Shown in pieces: positions 14,979-27,500 of a stretch of DNA of 64,000 bases (within the stretch, counting starts at the first letter, position 1; each line of letters starts with the position of its first letter). The notes under the pieces are model-generated. The model saw only the letters and a list, made by a program, of their open reading frames with translations, was not told the DNA's origin and did not search any database. Origin of the DNA: JAVJRN01 sp040218415 (GTDB lineage: Bacteria; Bacteroidota; Bacteroidia; Cytophagales; Cyclobacteriaceae); contig JAVJRN010000079.1 of assembly GCA_040218415.1 (NCBI GenBank), positions 1 through 64,000 of the forward strand, read 5' to 3'. A program made the translations under genes and the position numbers.

Positions 14979-15782
14979 ATGCGTCATAACCTAAGTCAGA
15001 CAGTCCTATTTATTCTATTAATACTCACAGCTTGCGTTGATTCCAAAAAGGAAAAGGAAAAGCCAAATAAGGATACTAAAACAGGCATAAACACCTCTTT
15101 CGAAAACAGCAAATTTGAGCTTTTGGAAAGTAATTGTGGTGAAAATGATTGCTCAAAGGTGACTATTAGCTATCCTTCGTTCAATGGCAATTCACCTTTC
15201 GCTGAAAGGTTGAATGATCAGATTCAGACCGCTATTCAAAGTCAAATTTCAAATTATGTCATGAAGGCATCAAAAAGTGAGTCTATTGAAACCTTAGCGG
15301 CAAAATTCATTCAGGGATATGAAGATTTTACTAAAGAATTTCCAGAAGTGAAATCGAAGTGGTACGTGGATATTCTTTGCGAAATGACACATCAGCACCA
15401 AGACTTTGTTTCGTTAAAAATAACGACAGTCAGTTACACAGGTGGCGCTCACGCAAATACGGAGGTGGCTTTTAACAATTACAATAGTTCAGCCGAAGAA
15501 GTCAATGACTTGAGCTTCTTTTTTTACGACGAAGAGCAACTAAAAGTCACTGCCGAAAAGGAATTTAGATCTTTGTTAAAAATGAGTGAAGAAAAAAGCC
15601 TGGCTGACGCAGGCTATATTTTCGACAACAACTCGTTTACCCTTCCAGAAGAATTTGGATTTAATAACCAAGGTCTGGTGCTTTTTTATAATAACTATGA
15701 AATTGGTTCCTATTCAGAAGGCTTCATAGATCTGATCATCCCTTATACAGTTCTTGGAACTAATTATCGGTTTAACAAATAA
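14979..15782 (+). CDS. DUF4163/DUF3298 lipoprotein
   Basis: A 267-residue protein. The lipobox LTAC (C19) follows a hydrophobic segment, so the mature protein is lipid-anchored. A charged Lys/Glu linker (23-35) leads to a DUF4163-like region (about 45-120, KVTISYPSFNGNSPFAERLN) and a DUF3298 domain (about 130-265, SYTGGAHANTEVAFNNYNSS, NQGLVLFYNNYEIGSYSEG). The same pair of domains forms the extracellular part of the RsiV anti-sigma factor, where it binds lysozyme. Here there is no transmembrane anti-sigma part, so the role is open. It faces the DUF3078 gene divergently and converges on the acyl-CoA ligase. Confidence 0.82.
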   Translation: MRHNLSQTVLFILLILTACVDSKKEKEKPNKDTKTGINTSFENSKFELLESNCGENDCSKVTISYPSFNGNSPFAERLNDQIQTAIQSQISNYVMKASKSESIETLAAKFIQGYEDFTKEFPEVKSKWYVDILCEMTHQHQDFVSLKITTVSYTGGAHANTEVAFNNYNSSAEEVNDLSFFFYDEEQLKVTAEKEFRSLLKMSEEKSLADAGYIFDNNSFTLPEEFGFNNQGLVLFYNNYEIGSYSEGFIDLIIPYTVLGTNYRFNK

Positions 15783-15790
15783 CTTTACTC

Positions 15791-17482
15791 CTATTCGTAG
15801 GTATTTTCCTTAAGGTCAGCCTCTTTGATGACTCTCCTCAGAATTTTCCCAACGTTAGACTTTGGCAGTTCATCGATAAAAGCAACGTGTTTAGGACACT
15901 TATATGGAGTGAGCCTTTCACGACAAAACGCTTTAATGTCATCTGCAGTTAAGGTTTCGTCTTTTTTCACAATGTATGCTTTCACAGCTTCGTTTGATTT
16001 AGGGTCAGGTACACCTATAACACCCACTTCCAGCACCTTAGGATGTGATGCAATGGCGTCTTCCACTTCATTCGGGTAAACGTTGAACCCTGAGACCAAC
16101 ACCATTTCTTTCTTGCGGTCTACTATTTTGAAATAGCCTTGTTCCGTCATGGTGGCTATATCTCCTGTTTTAAAGTATCCATTAATAAAGCATTGTTCTG
16201 ACTCTTCGGGTCTTTGCCAATAACCGGAAAAAATTTGAGGCCCTTTTGCGCACAATTCGCCTTTTTCTCCTACGGCTACCTCTTTTCCATCATCGTCCAA
16301 TAGCGTGACATCACTTTCTGGCAAAGGTAAGCCAATAGTCCCTGCCTGATTTCCATCACCCATCGGATTAATGCATAAGGCTGGAGAGGTCTCTGTAAGC
16401 CCATAGGCTTCAGCTATTTTCATTCCAGTTACTTTTTCCCACTTATCAAAAACTGCTCTTTGTAGCGCCATACCACCCGCTAAGGCTATCTTAACCGTGC
16501 TAAAATCTATCTCATCAAAACCTTTGGTGTTCAAAAGGCCATTAAACAGGGTATTGATACCAGTTATAAGTGTAAAAGGATGCTTCTTTAATTCCTTTAC
16601 GAAACCAGGCATATCCCGAGGATTGGTAATGAGTATGTTTTTAGCGCCTATTTTCATGGGCAATAGGCCATGAGCATTCAAAGCGAAAATATGGTACAAT
16701 GGCAATGCCGCAATAAAGATCTCTGTGCCCTCCTTTATTTCAGTTTGTTTCAGCCAAGCTTCTATTTGCTGCAAATTAGCTATCAAGTTTCTATGTGTAA
16801 GCATAGCGCCCTTAGATACGCCTGTAGTCCCTCCTGTGTATTGTAGAAAAGCTAAATCCTCCGGCTTTATCGTTGGAGGCACAAATGTATGTTTAGCTCC
16901 TTGATTGAGCGCATCTTTAAGTTTGACAGCTTTGGGCAAACTGAATGGAGGTACCATTTTTTTGAAATACTTGACCGCAATGTTCACAATAGATCCCTTG
17001 AGCCCGCCAATGAGATCGCCAAGTTCAGTAATCACAATATGTTCGATCTTAGTCTCCAACAAAATCTTTTCGAGATTACATGCAAAATTCGTCACGATCA
17101 CAATTGCCTTAGCCCCGGAATCATTGAATTGATGTTTCATTTCTGAGGGAGTATACAATGGATTCGTATTTACTACGACGAGCCCAGCCTTCAATGCTCC
17201 ATGCATGGCGACAGGATTCTGAAGGATATTTGGCAGCTGTATCGCTATTTTATCCCCAGGAACGAGTTTTAGTACATTTTGTAGATAGGAAGCAAACTTA
17301 TTAGACAAATCATCCAGTTCAGCAAAAGAAATAACCTTGCCCATGTTTTCATAAGATGGTCGACCAGAATACTTTTTGGTCGCCTCTGAAAACATATCAG
17401 GAAGGCTCGTATATCTATCTGAATCAATACTTTTAGGTACCCCCGCAGGGTAATTTTCAATCCAAGGTTGCTTATTCATCAT
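15791..17482 (-). CDS. fadD: long-chain fatty acid-CoA ligase
   Basis: A 563-residue ANL-superfamily adenylating enzyme that activates a fatty acid with ATP and transfers it to CoA for beta-oxidation or lipid synthesis. The P-loop-like A3 motif is YTGGTTGVSKGAMLTHRN (about 212-229), A5 is EAYGLTETSPALCINP, A7 is FKTGDIATM and A8 is VDRKKEMVLVSGFNVYPNEV. The catalytic lysine of A10 is in PKSNVGKILRR near the end. The overall closeness to FadD (PWIENYPAGVPKSID at the start) supports a long-chain substrate, but chain length is not fixed by sequence. The start follows ATG at 17482; the second Met is adjacent. A tRNA-like gene lies upstream on the same strand. Confidence 0.9.
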   Translation of the reverse strand: MMNKQPWIENYPAGVPKSIDSDRYTSLPDMFSEATKKYSGRPSYENMGKVISFAELDDLSNKFASYLQNVLKLVPGDKIAIQLPNILQNPVAMHGALKAGLVVVNTNPLYTPSEMKHQFNDSGAKAIVIVTNFACNLEKILLETKIEHIVITELGDLIGGLKGSIVNIAVKYFKKMVPPFSLPKAVKLKDALNQGAKHTFVPPTIKPEDLAFLQYTGGTTGVSKGAMLTHRNLIANLQQIEAWLKQTEIKEGTEIFIAALPLYHIFALNAHGLLPMKIGAKNILITNPRDMPGFVKELKKHPFTLITGINTLFNGLLNTKGFDEIDFSTVKIALAGGMALQRAVFDKWEKVTGMKIAEAYGLTETSPALCINPMGDGNQAGTIGLPLPESDVTLLDDDGKEVAVGEKGELCAKGPQIFSGYWQRPEESEQCFINGYFKTGDIATMTEQGYFKIVDRKKEMVLVSGFNVYPNEVEDAIASHPKVLEVGVIGVPDPKSNEAVKAYIVKKDETLTADDIKAFCRERLTPYKCPKHVAFIDELPKSNVGKILRRVIKEADLKENTYE

Positions 17483-17589
17483 CTTTTATAGGGTTAATAA
17501 TGGATAAATATAAAATGAAGCAATGATTCGCCACACCTAAAACCGACATTAAAACCAGAAGTTTCGAAGAAAAATGGGTTTAAAAAGAA

Positions 17590-17620
17590 AAAGGCCGTTG
17601 CACCCCTACAACGACCTAAT
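17590..17620 (-). terminator. intrinsic terminator following the tRNA-like gene
   Basis: Minus-strand hairpin AGGTCGTTG - TAGGGGTG - CAACGGCCT followed by TTTTTCTTTTT. It lies about 30 bases downstream of the CCA end at 17650. Confidence 0.75.
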
Positions 17621-17649
17621 TCAAATAAACAACATTAACCCAAAAATGA

Positions 17650-17813
17650 TGGCTGTAGGAGAAGGATTCGAACCTCCACGGAGCAGTTAGCTCTGGTCTT
17701 CACGATAACAAGATCAATCAGATTGAACTCGTTATCGTGAAGGAGACCAGACTTTATCCTTTATCTCCACCCCCGAGACAGGAGGGCATGTCTGCCAATT
17801 TCATCACCCTACA
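17650..17813 (-). tRNA. atypical class II tRNA-like gene, Leu-type body, GUC in anticodon position, giant variable arm
   Basis: On the minus strand all cloverleaf parts can be placed: acceptor TGTAGGG/TCCTACA, T8, D arm ATG-AAATTGGCAGA-CAT (the D-loop is typical of bacterial tRNA-Leu), anticodon arm CCCTC-CTGTCTC-GGGGG, T arm GGAGG-TTCGAAT-CCTTC, discriminator G and encoded CCA (17650-17652). The triplet at 34-36 is GTC (17777-17779), which would be Asp, yet the body is class II. Position 37 is T and 38 is C, both unusual. The variable arm is closed by GGAG (17765-17768) and CTCC (17680-17683) and is about 92 nt, against at most about 24 in normal class II tRNAs. It contains a second hairpin at 17693-17750 with a stem of about 20 bp. 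It may be a non-canonical tRNA, a non-translating tRNA-like RNA or a pseudogene. Confidence 0.6.
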
Positions 17814-17965
17814 GTATGTAAAAAAAGCCTTTTGCTTTATTTGATGACTCAAAACTAACAGACTCTAGGTTTTTTTAAAAATTTTTTAATAAATTTGATG
17901 AATATTTATACCTCATCTAATATTGATAAGGTTCTGTTGCGTATTTAAAAAAAAGCCTTCGAGAA

Positions 17966-18430
17966 ATGAGCAAGAATTATGAAATTGACAATATTGACCT
18001 GAAAATCCTCAATCTTTTGATGGAAGATGCCAAGTTACCGTACACAGAAGTGGCTAAAAAGGTGTTTGTATCAGGTGGAACCGTCCATGTAAGGATGAAA
18101 AAACTGGAAGAAATGGGTGTGGTTCGAGGAACAACCTTAAAAATGGATTATTCAAAATTGAATTATGATGTTACTTGTTTCATGGGAATATACCTTCAAA
18201 AAAGCTCGTTGTATGATGCAGTTGTAACTCAATTGAAGAAAATTCATGAAATCGTGAAGATTCACTATACCACTGGTAATTATAATATTTTCATAAAAAT
18301 TCATTGTAAGGATACCAAACATCTAAAAGATGTTCTTCACGATAGAATTCAGAAGGTTGATGGCATTGAAAGAACTGAAACTTTTATCTCATTAGAAGAA
18401 AGTCTAAATAGGCATCTGGAGTTTAATTGA
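17966..18430 (+). CDS. Lrp/AsnC family transcriptional regulator
   Basis: A 154-residue protein. Residues about 5-65 are the N-terminal helix-turn-helix (IDLKILNLLMEDAKLPYTEV, VSGGTVHVRMKKLEEMGVV). Residues about 70-150 are the RAM/AsnC effector-binding domain (CFMGIYLQKSSLYDAVVTQL, IHYTTGNYNIFIKIHCKD). Members of this family sense amino acids and form octamers. The helix-turn-helix wing and hinge are complete. It stands alone between the tRNA-like gene and the first giant gene, with a bidirectional terminator after it. Its targets cannot be told from the window. Confidence 0.92.
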   Translation: MSKNYEIDNIDLKILNLLMEDAKLPYTEVAKKVFVSGGTVHVRMKKLEEMGVVRGTTLKMDYSKLNYDVTCFMGIYLQKSSLYDAVVTQLKKIHEIVKIHYTTGNYNIFIKIHCKDTKHLKDVLHDRIQKVDGIERTETFISLEESLNRHLEFN

Positions 18431-18459
18431 TTCGCATTAGAAGTAGTCAATTAAAAAAA

Positions 18460-18490
18460 GGGTGAACCAAACTAGTCGGTTCACCCTTTT
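18460..18490. terminator. bidirectional terminator between lrp-like gene and giant gene
   Basis: The stem GGGTGAACC ... GGTTCACCC is flanked by AAAAAAA on the left and TTTTTT on the right. It serves the plus-strand regulator (stop 18430) and the minus-strand giant gene (stop 18526). Confidence 0.85.
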
Positions 18491-18525
18491 TTATTTTCAA
18501 AGTCCTAGACTTTAACCTCTGATGA

Positions 18526-21500
18526 TTAATTTTTCATCACCCTTATTACTTTTTGGCCTGATGGAGTTTCAAGTATCAATTGGTATAACCCAACATTCCA
18601 GTCAGAGACGTCAATCTCCACAGTATTCCTAGGCTCACTATAAGTATAGACTTTCAGTGCTCTACCAGTCATATCCACGACTTTCAGGGTAAAGCCAGTC
18701 AATTCCACGTTGGTTTCAATATGTAACAATCGAGAAGTTGGATTTGGATAAACTGACCAACTTATATTGCTCGCATTGATCTCCACAAGAATTATCTGTG
18801 TATAGGATGTATGGTCATCATAGTCTATCTCTTTGATTTGATAATAATGATATCCATTGATTACACTATTATGTTCAAACTGATAAGTGTGTTTGCCCTC
18901 CACATTGTTGGCCTTCACAGTACCCACAGCCTCTAGGTCTTTGCTTTGATAACCATGGAGGATCTCAAAATGGCTAACGTTGATTTCATCACTCGTTGAC
19001 CATTCAAGTTTTACTTTTCCGTCTTCAAATCGACCGGTAAATGCTAAGAAATTTAATGGCAATGGAATATCGGTTAAATCCAGCACGTTGGCCACATTAT
19101 CTTCGTCATTGTCGGGCACTCCGCTCACATTGCCATAAAAATTACCGTTTTGATCAATATCGAAAAGATTGATAATACCATCTTGATCTGTATCTAAATA
19201 ATAGGTTGCATTATCCGGATCCAATAGGTTTGGCCAGTTGTCTCCGTCCGCATCATCTAAATAGTCAGGAATTGAATTCGCATTTCCATCAGCAGTAGAA
19301 TAATTAGTAGAGGAAGTAGTGCTATTGTAAGCCGCTATTCGTGCTGCGTAATCACTTATATGAGAAAGATCTTCATTGTCATCAAACCCTTCATTCCAAT
19401 CATAATTACCATCACCTTCAGAGTCAATGTCTAAATAGTTAGCTCCGCCAGTACCATCTGTATTTGGATAAGTAAATGCTGTTCCTCCGTTATCAGAGTC
19501 CCTTGAATTACCCCATCCATCACCGTCTGTGTCGCCAAAAGCATCAAGTATACCATTACCGTCAAAATCTGCTCCTCCTGCTTCGATAATATCTAATATA
19601 CCATCATTATCAGCATCATAGTCAAAAACATTTTTCAGTCCGTCATTATCAAAATCACCATTCTCTAAAGCGGTTCCTCCTTCATCAGGATCGATCGTAT
19701 TGATAACGCCATCCCCATCGGTATCCAGATCATAATCATCATCAATTGAATCGCCATCAGCGTCTGTACCACCTGTTAAGTCAACATCAAAAGTATCATC
19801 AATATCATCACCATCCGTATCAACGCCGCTACCACCATTTCCAGGTGCACTATCCACGTCTACATTATCAAAAATTCCATCACCATCGCTATCTGTGGTT
19901 CCGTCTACTTTTCCATCATTATCCGTATCTACACCACCCGCTTCAATGATATCCGGGATACCATCGTTATCAGAGTCTAAGTCGAAGAAGTTTGGTACAC
20001 CATCTAAATCCCAGTCATATTCATCCCAAATACCGTCAGAATTAGTATCTGTCAAAGGGTTAGATGATAAGTCAGTTGGATTGTCCGAGTCATTGAAATT
20101 AAATACTCCATCTGCATCTTGATCGCCAAAAGGGTTTCTATAAACAGTATTGTCATACTCGTTACTATCAGGTATTCCGTCATTGTCACCATCAGCATCT
20201 TGTCCATCAGCAATCCTGTCATTATCTGAATCGTTGAAGTATAAATAATCGGGAGTTGCACCTCCGCCCTGGACTTTATCATTGGTCCAGTTTCCATCAC
20301 CATTTACATCTTCAACAGCAGTGGTAATTGCATCTGCATCGTCATCCGTATCTCTAAAATCCAAGATTCCATCACCATCTGTGTCTTGGAGGTTTGCTCT
20401 GGTTCCTACAATATTATTCACTCCACGACCTGAAAATGTATCAAAAAGATTCCATAGTCCGTCATTGTCTGTGTCTATGTTATATCCATTTTGATCGGAC
20501 AATAAGCCATCCAAATCTGTATCTAAGTCGCTGAAGCCATTTCTATTTGCATCATAGCCCTCAATGATATCACCAACAATAAATGCAGTATTGGTATCAT
20601 TATCGCTATCTGTATCTCGATAATCAGGCTCATCAGTTCCATCCGTATTAGTAGGTATGATGACAGTTCCTCCATTGTCTGGATCGTATCTATCATCAAT
20701 GCCATCACCATCGGTATCAATTCCTGTAGGTACGGCGTAGTTTGCTGTAGTCGGACCTTCAACATTATCGGTAAGTCCATCATTATCTGAATCAATATCT
20801 AGATAATCATCTAGTGCATCACCGTCTAAGTTGCCTTTAGCTAATGGCGTGCCAGCCAAAACATCAACCAAACCATCAGCTGGACCTGAATCTGTGCCAC
20901 TAAATCTTCCAGTATTTTGATCAAAGCCTCCAATAATAGGCAGCAATCCATCATTAGCTTCAATGGCATCTAAAATACCGTCATTGTCTGAATCAAGATC
21001 GAAGAAGTTCGGAACACCATCTCTGTCTTTATCAACACGGTCATCCACACCATCATTGTTGGCATCAGTAAAGTTGGTTGCATCAGCATCTAGGTAATTA
21101 TAAAGACCATCAGCATCGTCATCATCAAAAGGACCATCACCTGCTGTCGCATAAGTTGCGCCATCGTATTCGTCGGTATTCAGGATTCCATCATTGTCGG
21201 CATCAAGGTCCACATTATTATCAATACCATCTAAGTCGGCATCCGGGCGATATAAATAATCGGGTATCGCGCCTCCTCCTTGAGTAAAGTCATCAGCAAA
21301 GTTGGCATTCGAGTTATTATCCTCGTCGATGGTATTATTATTGTCTCCATCATCATTGATATCACGGAAATCAGGAATGGCGTCCGAGTCTGTATCCTGA
21401 AGACTTTGATTAGAACCATTGATGTTATTGATATTCCCTAGCCCATTAAAGCTATCGAACAAATATTTTATACCATCAGCGTCATTGTCATTATTGTAGC

Positions 21501-24500
21501 CCGCCTCATCCGTTGCGTCATTGTCTCCGTCGGTATCCCAAGAAGCAAATCCATTACTGTCACCATCCCAACCTTCAATGAGGTCGCTTACCGAGTCATT
21601 ATCTGAGTCTAAGTCCAAATAATCAGGATTATCTGTACCGTCTGTATTTTGAGGAGCTATCGCATTGCCAATGGCAAAGGTCTCATCATATACATTCAAT
21701 ATTCCGTCTGAGTCTGCATCTCCTATCTGAGCTGCCACGAATGAGCCGCTTGGTTGTCCTTCGACATTATCAGTGATTCCATCGTCATCTGAGTCGAGAT
21801 CATAAAGATTTGCAATTCCATCGCCATCGGAATCCAAAGCAAGTAAGGATACAAATCCATAATCGAAAGCTATATTTCTATTGCCTGATGCCCGAATAAC
21901 CCTCACATATCTGGCTGCACTAGCCGAGAGCGTAACGTTTACTGTGTTTGTAGTTCCTTGGGCTGTTAAACCAGTATCGGTAGTGAAATTTGTCCAAGTT
22001 GCGTTATCAGTAGAATAATCAATAGTGTAACCTACGCTACCGTTATTACTGTCTCGGTACATATTTAAAGTAACCGTCGAGCCTTGATCTATCAACACGC
22101 CAAAGTCGAGCACGATGGTTCCATTTGCACCAAGCGTAGCAACGGCATCATCGTCTCCTCCTACTGCGTTTGCTGGTGAGGTAACAGTACCTGAACTGGA
22201 AATAAGGGCTGCAAAGGTCTCAATTACTGTACCTGTCTCATACCTGTCATCGTGACCATTAGTATTGACGTCCGTAATTCCAGAACCTTCATCAAGGGTG
22301 CCATCTTCATTAGCATCAGTCAGCCCCAACTCTATTACGTCCGCTATACCATCATTATCCGAATCGCGATCTCTAAAGTTTGGTATTCCGTCTTTGTCCT
22401 TATCGAATACGTCAAGAACACCATCTCCATTACTGTCCGCTTTTGACCATGTATCAGTTACACTATTACCATCTGCATCAGTATCAGCGGTATTGGCAAG
22501 TCCATCCCCATCCATGTCAGAATCTTCGAAGTTCATGAGTCCATCTCCATCAATATCTCCTGATGGATCCACACCTGAGTTTCCTGCTTCATTTACATCT
22601 GCTAAACCGTCATTGTCACTATCCAAATCCACGTTATCATTAATTCCATCGCCATCAGAATCAGGATTTCCAAATAAATAATCAGGAATAACACCATTTG
22701 GATCTGCGATAGCTGTAGTGCTCTCCGCTGATGTCAAAAAACCGTCGTTATCATCATCAACATCTTGGAAATCCCAAAGCCCGTCTTTGTCGGTATCCTG
22801 TACTGCAGAAGATGATCCAGTGACATTGTTATTACCTGATGAAGCTACATTATCGAACACATCCCATAGCCCATCTTCATCAGAATCTAAATTATAGCCT
22901 GTCTCATCGGTAATATCATTATTGTTGCCAGTATCCCAGCCTGCGTATAACGATTTAGTGGCATTATCACCTTCTATATTGTCAACTACCCCATCGTTAT
23001 CAGCATCCGTATCTAAGTAATCTGCTACCGTAGCGGCATCTGTATTGACAGGCGTAATTAAGGTACCTCCAGCATTAGGATCATACACATCATCCAGGCC
23101 GTTCTGATTTGAATCAGTCCCTGACAATCCTACATAGGTAGCCTTTGTTTGCGCCTCGTAATTATCCACAATGCCATCATTATCAGAGTCGATATCATTA
23201 AAATCTCTGATTCCATCCCCATCGGAATCCGGGGGAGTTATCGGTGTTGACTCTTGGGTATCATTCCAACCATTATTATTGCTATCCAAAAAGCCAGCTA
23301 TAGTTCCTGTTGCAGGATCAGCCGACTGCCCAAACTCGATAACATCAACAATACCATCATTATCACTGTCTAGGTCACGGAATCCAAGGTTTCCGTCAGC
23401 GTCTTTATCAATGAGTGAATATGGATTTGCTTCGGTTGTATCGTCAAAGCCATCTCCGTCTATATCCGGGTCAAAATTATTGTCAATACCATCTCCATCC
23501 GTGTCATTGCCACCAGTAAAATCAACATCAGCGACATTATCAATACCATCACCATCAGCATCACTTCCTCCCGTTTGGGAAACATCGGCCACATCTGGTA
23601 TACCATCACCATCGGAATCGAGCAAAGCATCAACAATACCATCTCCGTTGCTGTCAACTCCCCCTCCTTCTAATATATCTGGATATCCATCGTTATCGCT
23701 ATCTAAATCTCTAAAGTCAAGAATACCATCATTATCTGTATCCGCTAAACTTATGCTCGTTCCCCCATTGTCAGGATCAACAGCATCTGCTAAACCATCA
23801 TTATCAGTATCTATAGAAAAACTATCAATTCTCCCATCATTATTTGTATCAGGAGCACCATTTTCAACGGCATCAGTAATACCATCGTTATCACTGTCTA
23901 CATCCAGATAGTCTTGAACGCCATCATTATCTGTATCAATAGAAACATAGGCTGTGCCACCACTATCTGTATCGACTAAATCTGCCAAACCATCATAATC
24001 AGAATCTGTTGATGAGTCAACCTTTCCATCTCCATTGGTATCGGTACCTCCCGCTTCTGTGATATCCGTGATACCATCATTGTCACTATCAAGATCTACA
24101 GCATTGATAAGTCCATCGCCATCGGTATCGAATAATGTCAACAAAGTGCCTGAATTATCCGAATCAAATAAATCTACAAGCCCATCATTGTCTGTGTCAG
24201 TCAAATTATCAGCGATACCATTGCCATCAGCATCTACTCCGCCTAATTCAACGATATCTGGAATACCGTCATTATCCGAATCCAGATCTTGAAAATCCGG
24301 AATTCCATCCAAATCCTTGTCATAAACATCAAAAATACCATCGCCATTAATATCAGTATTAGACGATAATCCTGCTAGATCGGCATCCTTAAAGTTCGGA
24401 ATTCCATCACCATCAGCATCTAAGCTTGGATTTACCGATTCTCCACCGTCCTCATCTGTATCTAAAATACCGTCGTTATCAGAATCTAGATCTAAAGCAT

Positions 24501-27500
24501 CAGCGATTCCATCATTGTCTTTGTCGCCATTGTATAAATAATCTGGAATGCTCCCCAACTGACCATTGGTTTGATCATCAGCATAATTGCCATTGTTATT
24601 GATATCTTCATTGATGGTCAACGCGCTATCGTTATCATCATTATCATCACGCCAATCCTTGAAGTCTATACCGTCGGTATTCTGCAGAGCCGCAGCAGTT
24701 CCTCCATTATCCGTATCATAAGCATCATCCAAGCCATCACCGTCTGTATCAGTACCTGAGGAGGTAGCATCAGCTATCCCGTCAAAATTCGCATCATGGC
24801 CTTCAATGTTGTCTGGTACATTGTCATTGTCCGAATCCGAATCCAGATAATCTTGCAGATCTAAACCATCACTATTGACCGGGTTGATTCTTACACCACC
24901 AGATGTAGGGTCGTAACTGTCATCAATTCCATCACTATCACTATCTACACCACTAAGTGCCACGTAAGATGCAGTAGTTTGAGATTCAATATTATCGATG
25001 ATTCCATCACCGTCAGAGTCAATATCTAAATAATCTCTTATACCATCACCGTCAGAGTCAGGATTGGCCAAACTAGAAATACCGCCAGCTGAAACATCAT
25101 CAGTATCAATGTAATTCATCAGACCGTCATTGTCTGGATCTTGCAATTCAAAGCGTCCTGTTGTTTGGTTAAGACCGAATGGTACCGACCCATTGTTCGC
25201 TTCGATGGCATCCCAAATGCCATCATTATCTGAATCCAAGTCGAGAAAATCTGGAATACCATCAAGGTCAGTATCATATATATCAAAAACACCATCTCCA
25301 TTGACATCAGAAGCGTCCGACAATGTGCTGGAAATACCCGCATCTTGATAGTTTAATATACCATCGCCATCAGCATCTTCTGATGGATTAGTCGCTTCTC
25401 CATTGGCCTCTGTGGCATCTAATATTCCATCGTTATCAGAATCTAAATCATCCTCTTCTGCGATCGCATCACCATCTACATCCCCTTTAAATAAATAATC
25501 AGGAATAACCACGCCACCTTGAGTAAAATCGTCAGCCCAATTGTTATTACCGTTAATATCTTCTCCTGAAGTTAATGCCCCATCGTTATCATCATCATTA
25601 TCTTGCCAGTCTGACTCTCCAGCATTGTCGGTATTCTGACGTGGTGCATTGTATGGTTCATAAATATCATAAAGACCATCGCCATCTGTGTCTGTAGTGT
25701 AGACGCCAGCGCAGGTTGCGGTATTGATTAAAGAAAAATTATCAAAATTAAGTGTTCCCGTAGCTCCTGCTTTAGAAGACCAAACTTCTACAAAAGCCGT
25801 TCCGGCCGGAGCGGTAGCGTTAGCCACCGTAAAGGCACCATAGGTTCCAGTCTGAGAAATAACTTGCTGAGGTTCTGCAAGTCGTGTTGTTTTTGTTGCA
25901 TCCCAATAGGTAATTCCGATAGCTGTATAATCCACAGCTCCAGTAATGAACGCTTGACCAGTAAGTGTCAGTGTTACACCTGCATCAATGGGTATAAAAT
26001 TAGAAATGATTGTGCCACCGGCTGCTGGTCCTACAACAATCGCTGCATCCCCACTTTGTGCATTATTGGTAACTTGAACGTCACCGGAAAAAGATGTTAA
26101 TCCTTTGAGACCATTTTCGAAATCAGCATTTTCCGTTCGAAGTAAACCTGGTGAACTAAACGCCCCACAAGCATCCGTATCATCCAAAGTGCCCGAATTA
26201 TTCGTGTCTAAGTCCGAGAAGCCATCTTTATTGGCATCCCAGCCTTCTATAAAATCAAATACGCCATCATTGTCCGCATCTGTATCCATGTAATCCGGAT
26301 TGGCATCTCCATCAGTATTGACCGGTGATAAAAGGGTTCCGCCATTGTTGGGGTCATAAATATCGAGTAGGCCATTACCATTCGCATCAGTCGTTGTTGG
26401 AGAGATGAATGAAGAAGAAAGTTGACTTTCAATATTATCTGTCAAACCATCATTATCACTATCTATGTCGAGATAGTTTCTAATACCATCGCCATCGGTA
26501 TCAGGTCTTGTCAAGGCTATTATCTGCTGGTTATCATTTAATCCATCACCATCCGCATCATTAAAACCAGAAATTCTTCCATCAGTTCCTGCCGTACCAC
26601 CTGCTTCCGTTACATCAACGATTCCGTCATTGTCACTATCTAAATCGAGAAAATTATCAACACCATCGCCATCTGTATCTATTGGTGTAAGAGCAGTACC
26701 AATGACACCTCCGCAATAGTTAGGATCAATAGGTGTATAACTATATTCAATACCATCAACTTGAATAGATTGGTTACCTCCATCCACTTCAAGCGTTATA
26801 TGAATATACCTAGCATCACTTGCTAACAGATAATTATTATTTTGATCAACACCGCGAGCCGAATACGTGAATTGCTCCAAATTAATTCCATCACCGTTAA
26901 CTCCAGTAAGGGATTGTCTAATTCCGATTTGGTGATTAGAGTGATTTGCATTCGACCTAATTCTTGAATTAATCGTTATTTGAGCTCCTGATGGAATTAC
27001 TCCTCCCATATCAAGAATAAGCCAATCGGTAGTAGCGTTTAGCTCTGCTCGATTAGCATCGGTGACGCCAGTTGCATTACCAGGAGTACCCACAGAGTTA
27101 TTTGTTTGCGAAGTAGCATTACCAGTGACATTTGCTGGTGGTGTTCCAGAGGTACACGCATCATCATAATTATCATCAAGACCATTTGCATTCACATCAG
27201 CAATTCCACTTCCATTGTCTACCGTTCCGTCCAGGTCTGTATCTACCAGACCATTCTCGACCATATCGGGAATGCCGTCATTATCCGAGTCGAGATCCAA
27301 ACCATCCGGAATACCATCTAAGTCTGTATCATATTGATCATTCACTCCATCCCCATTGGAGTCGACAAAGCCTGCTATGTCTACGTCGAGATAATCTGGG
27401 ATATTATCACCATCTGTATCCAAGTTAAAATCACCTACCCCCTCATTGGCGTCCGTGATGCCATCATTGTCACTATCTAAGTCGACGCTCGCATCTATGC

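Noticed and set aside
17650..17813. Call as an ordinary tRNA-Leu
   Set aside because: No Leu anticodon occurs in the anticodon loop, and the variable arm is far longer than any normal class II tRNA.
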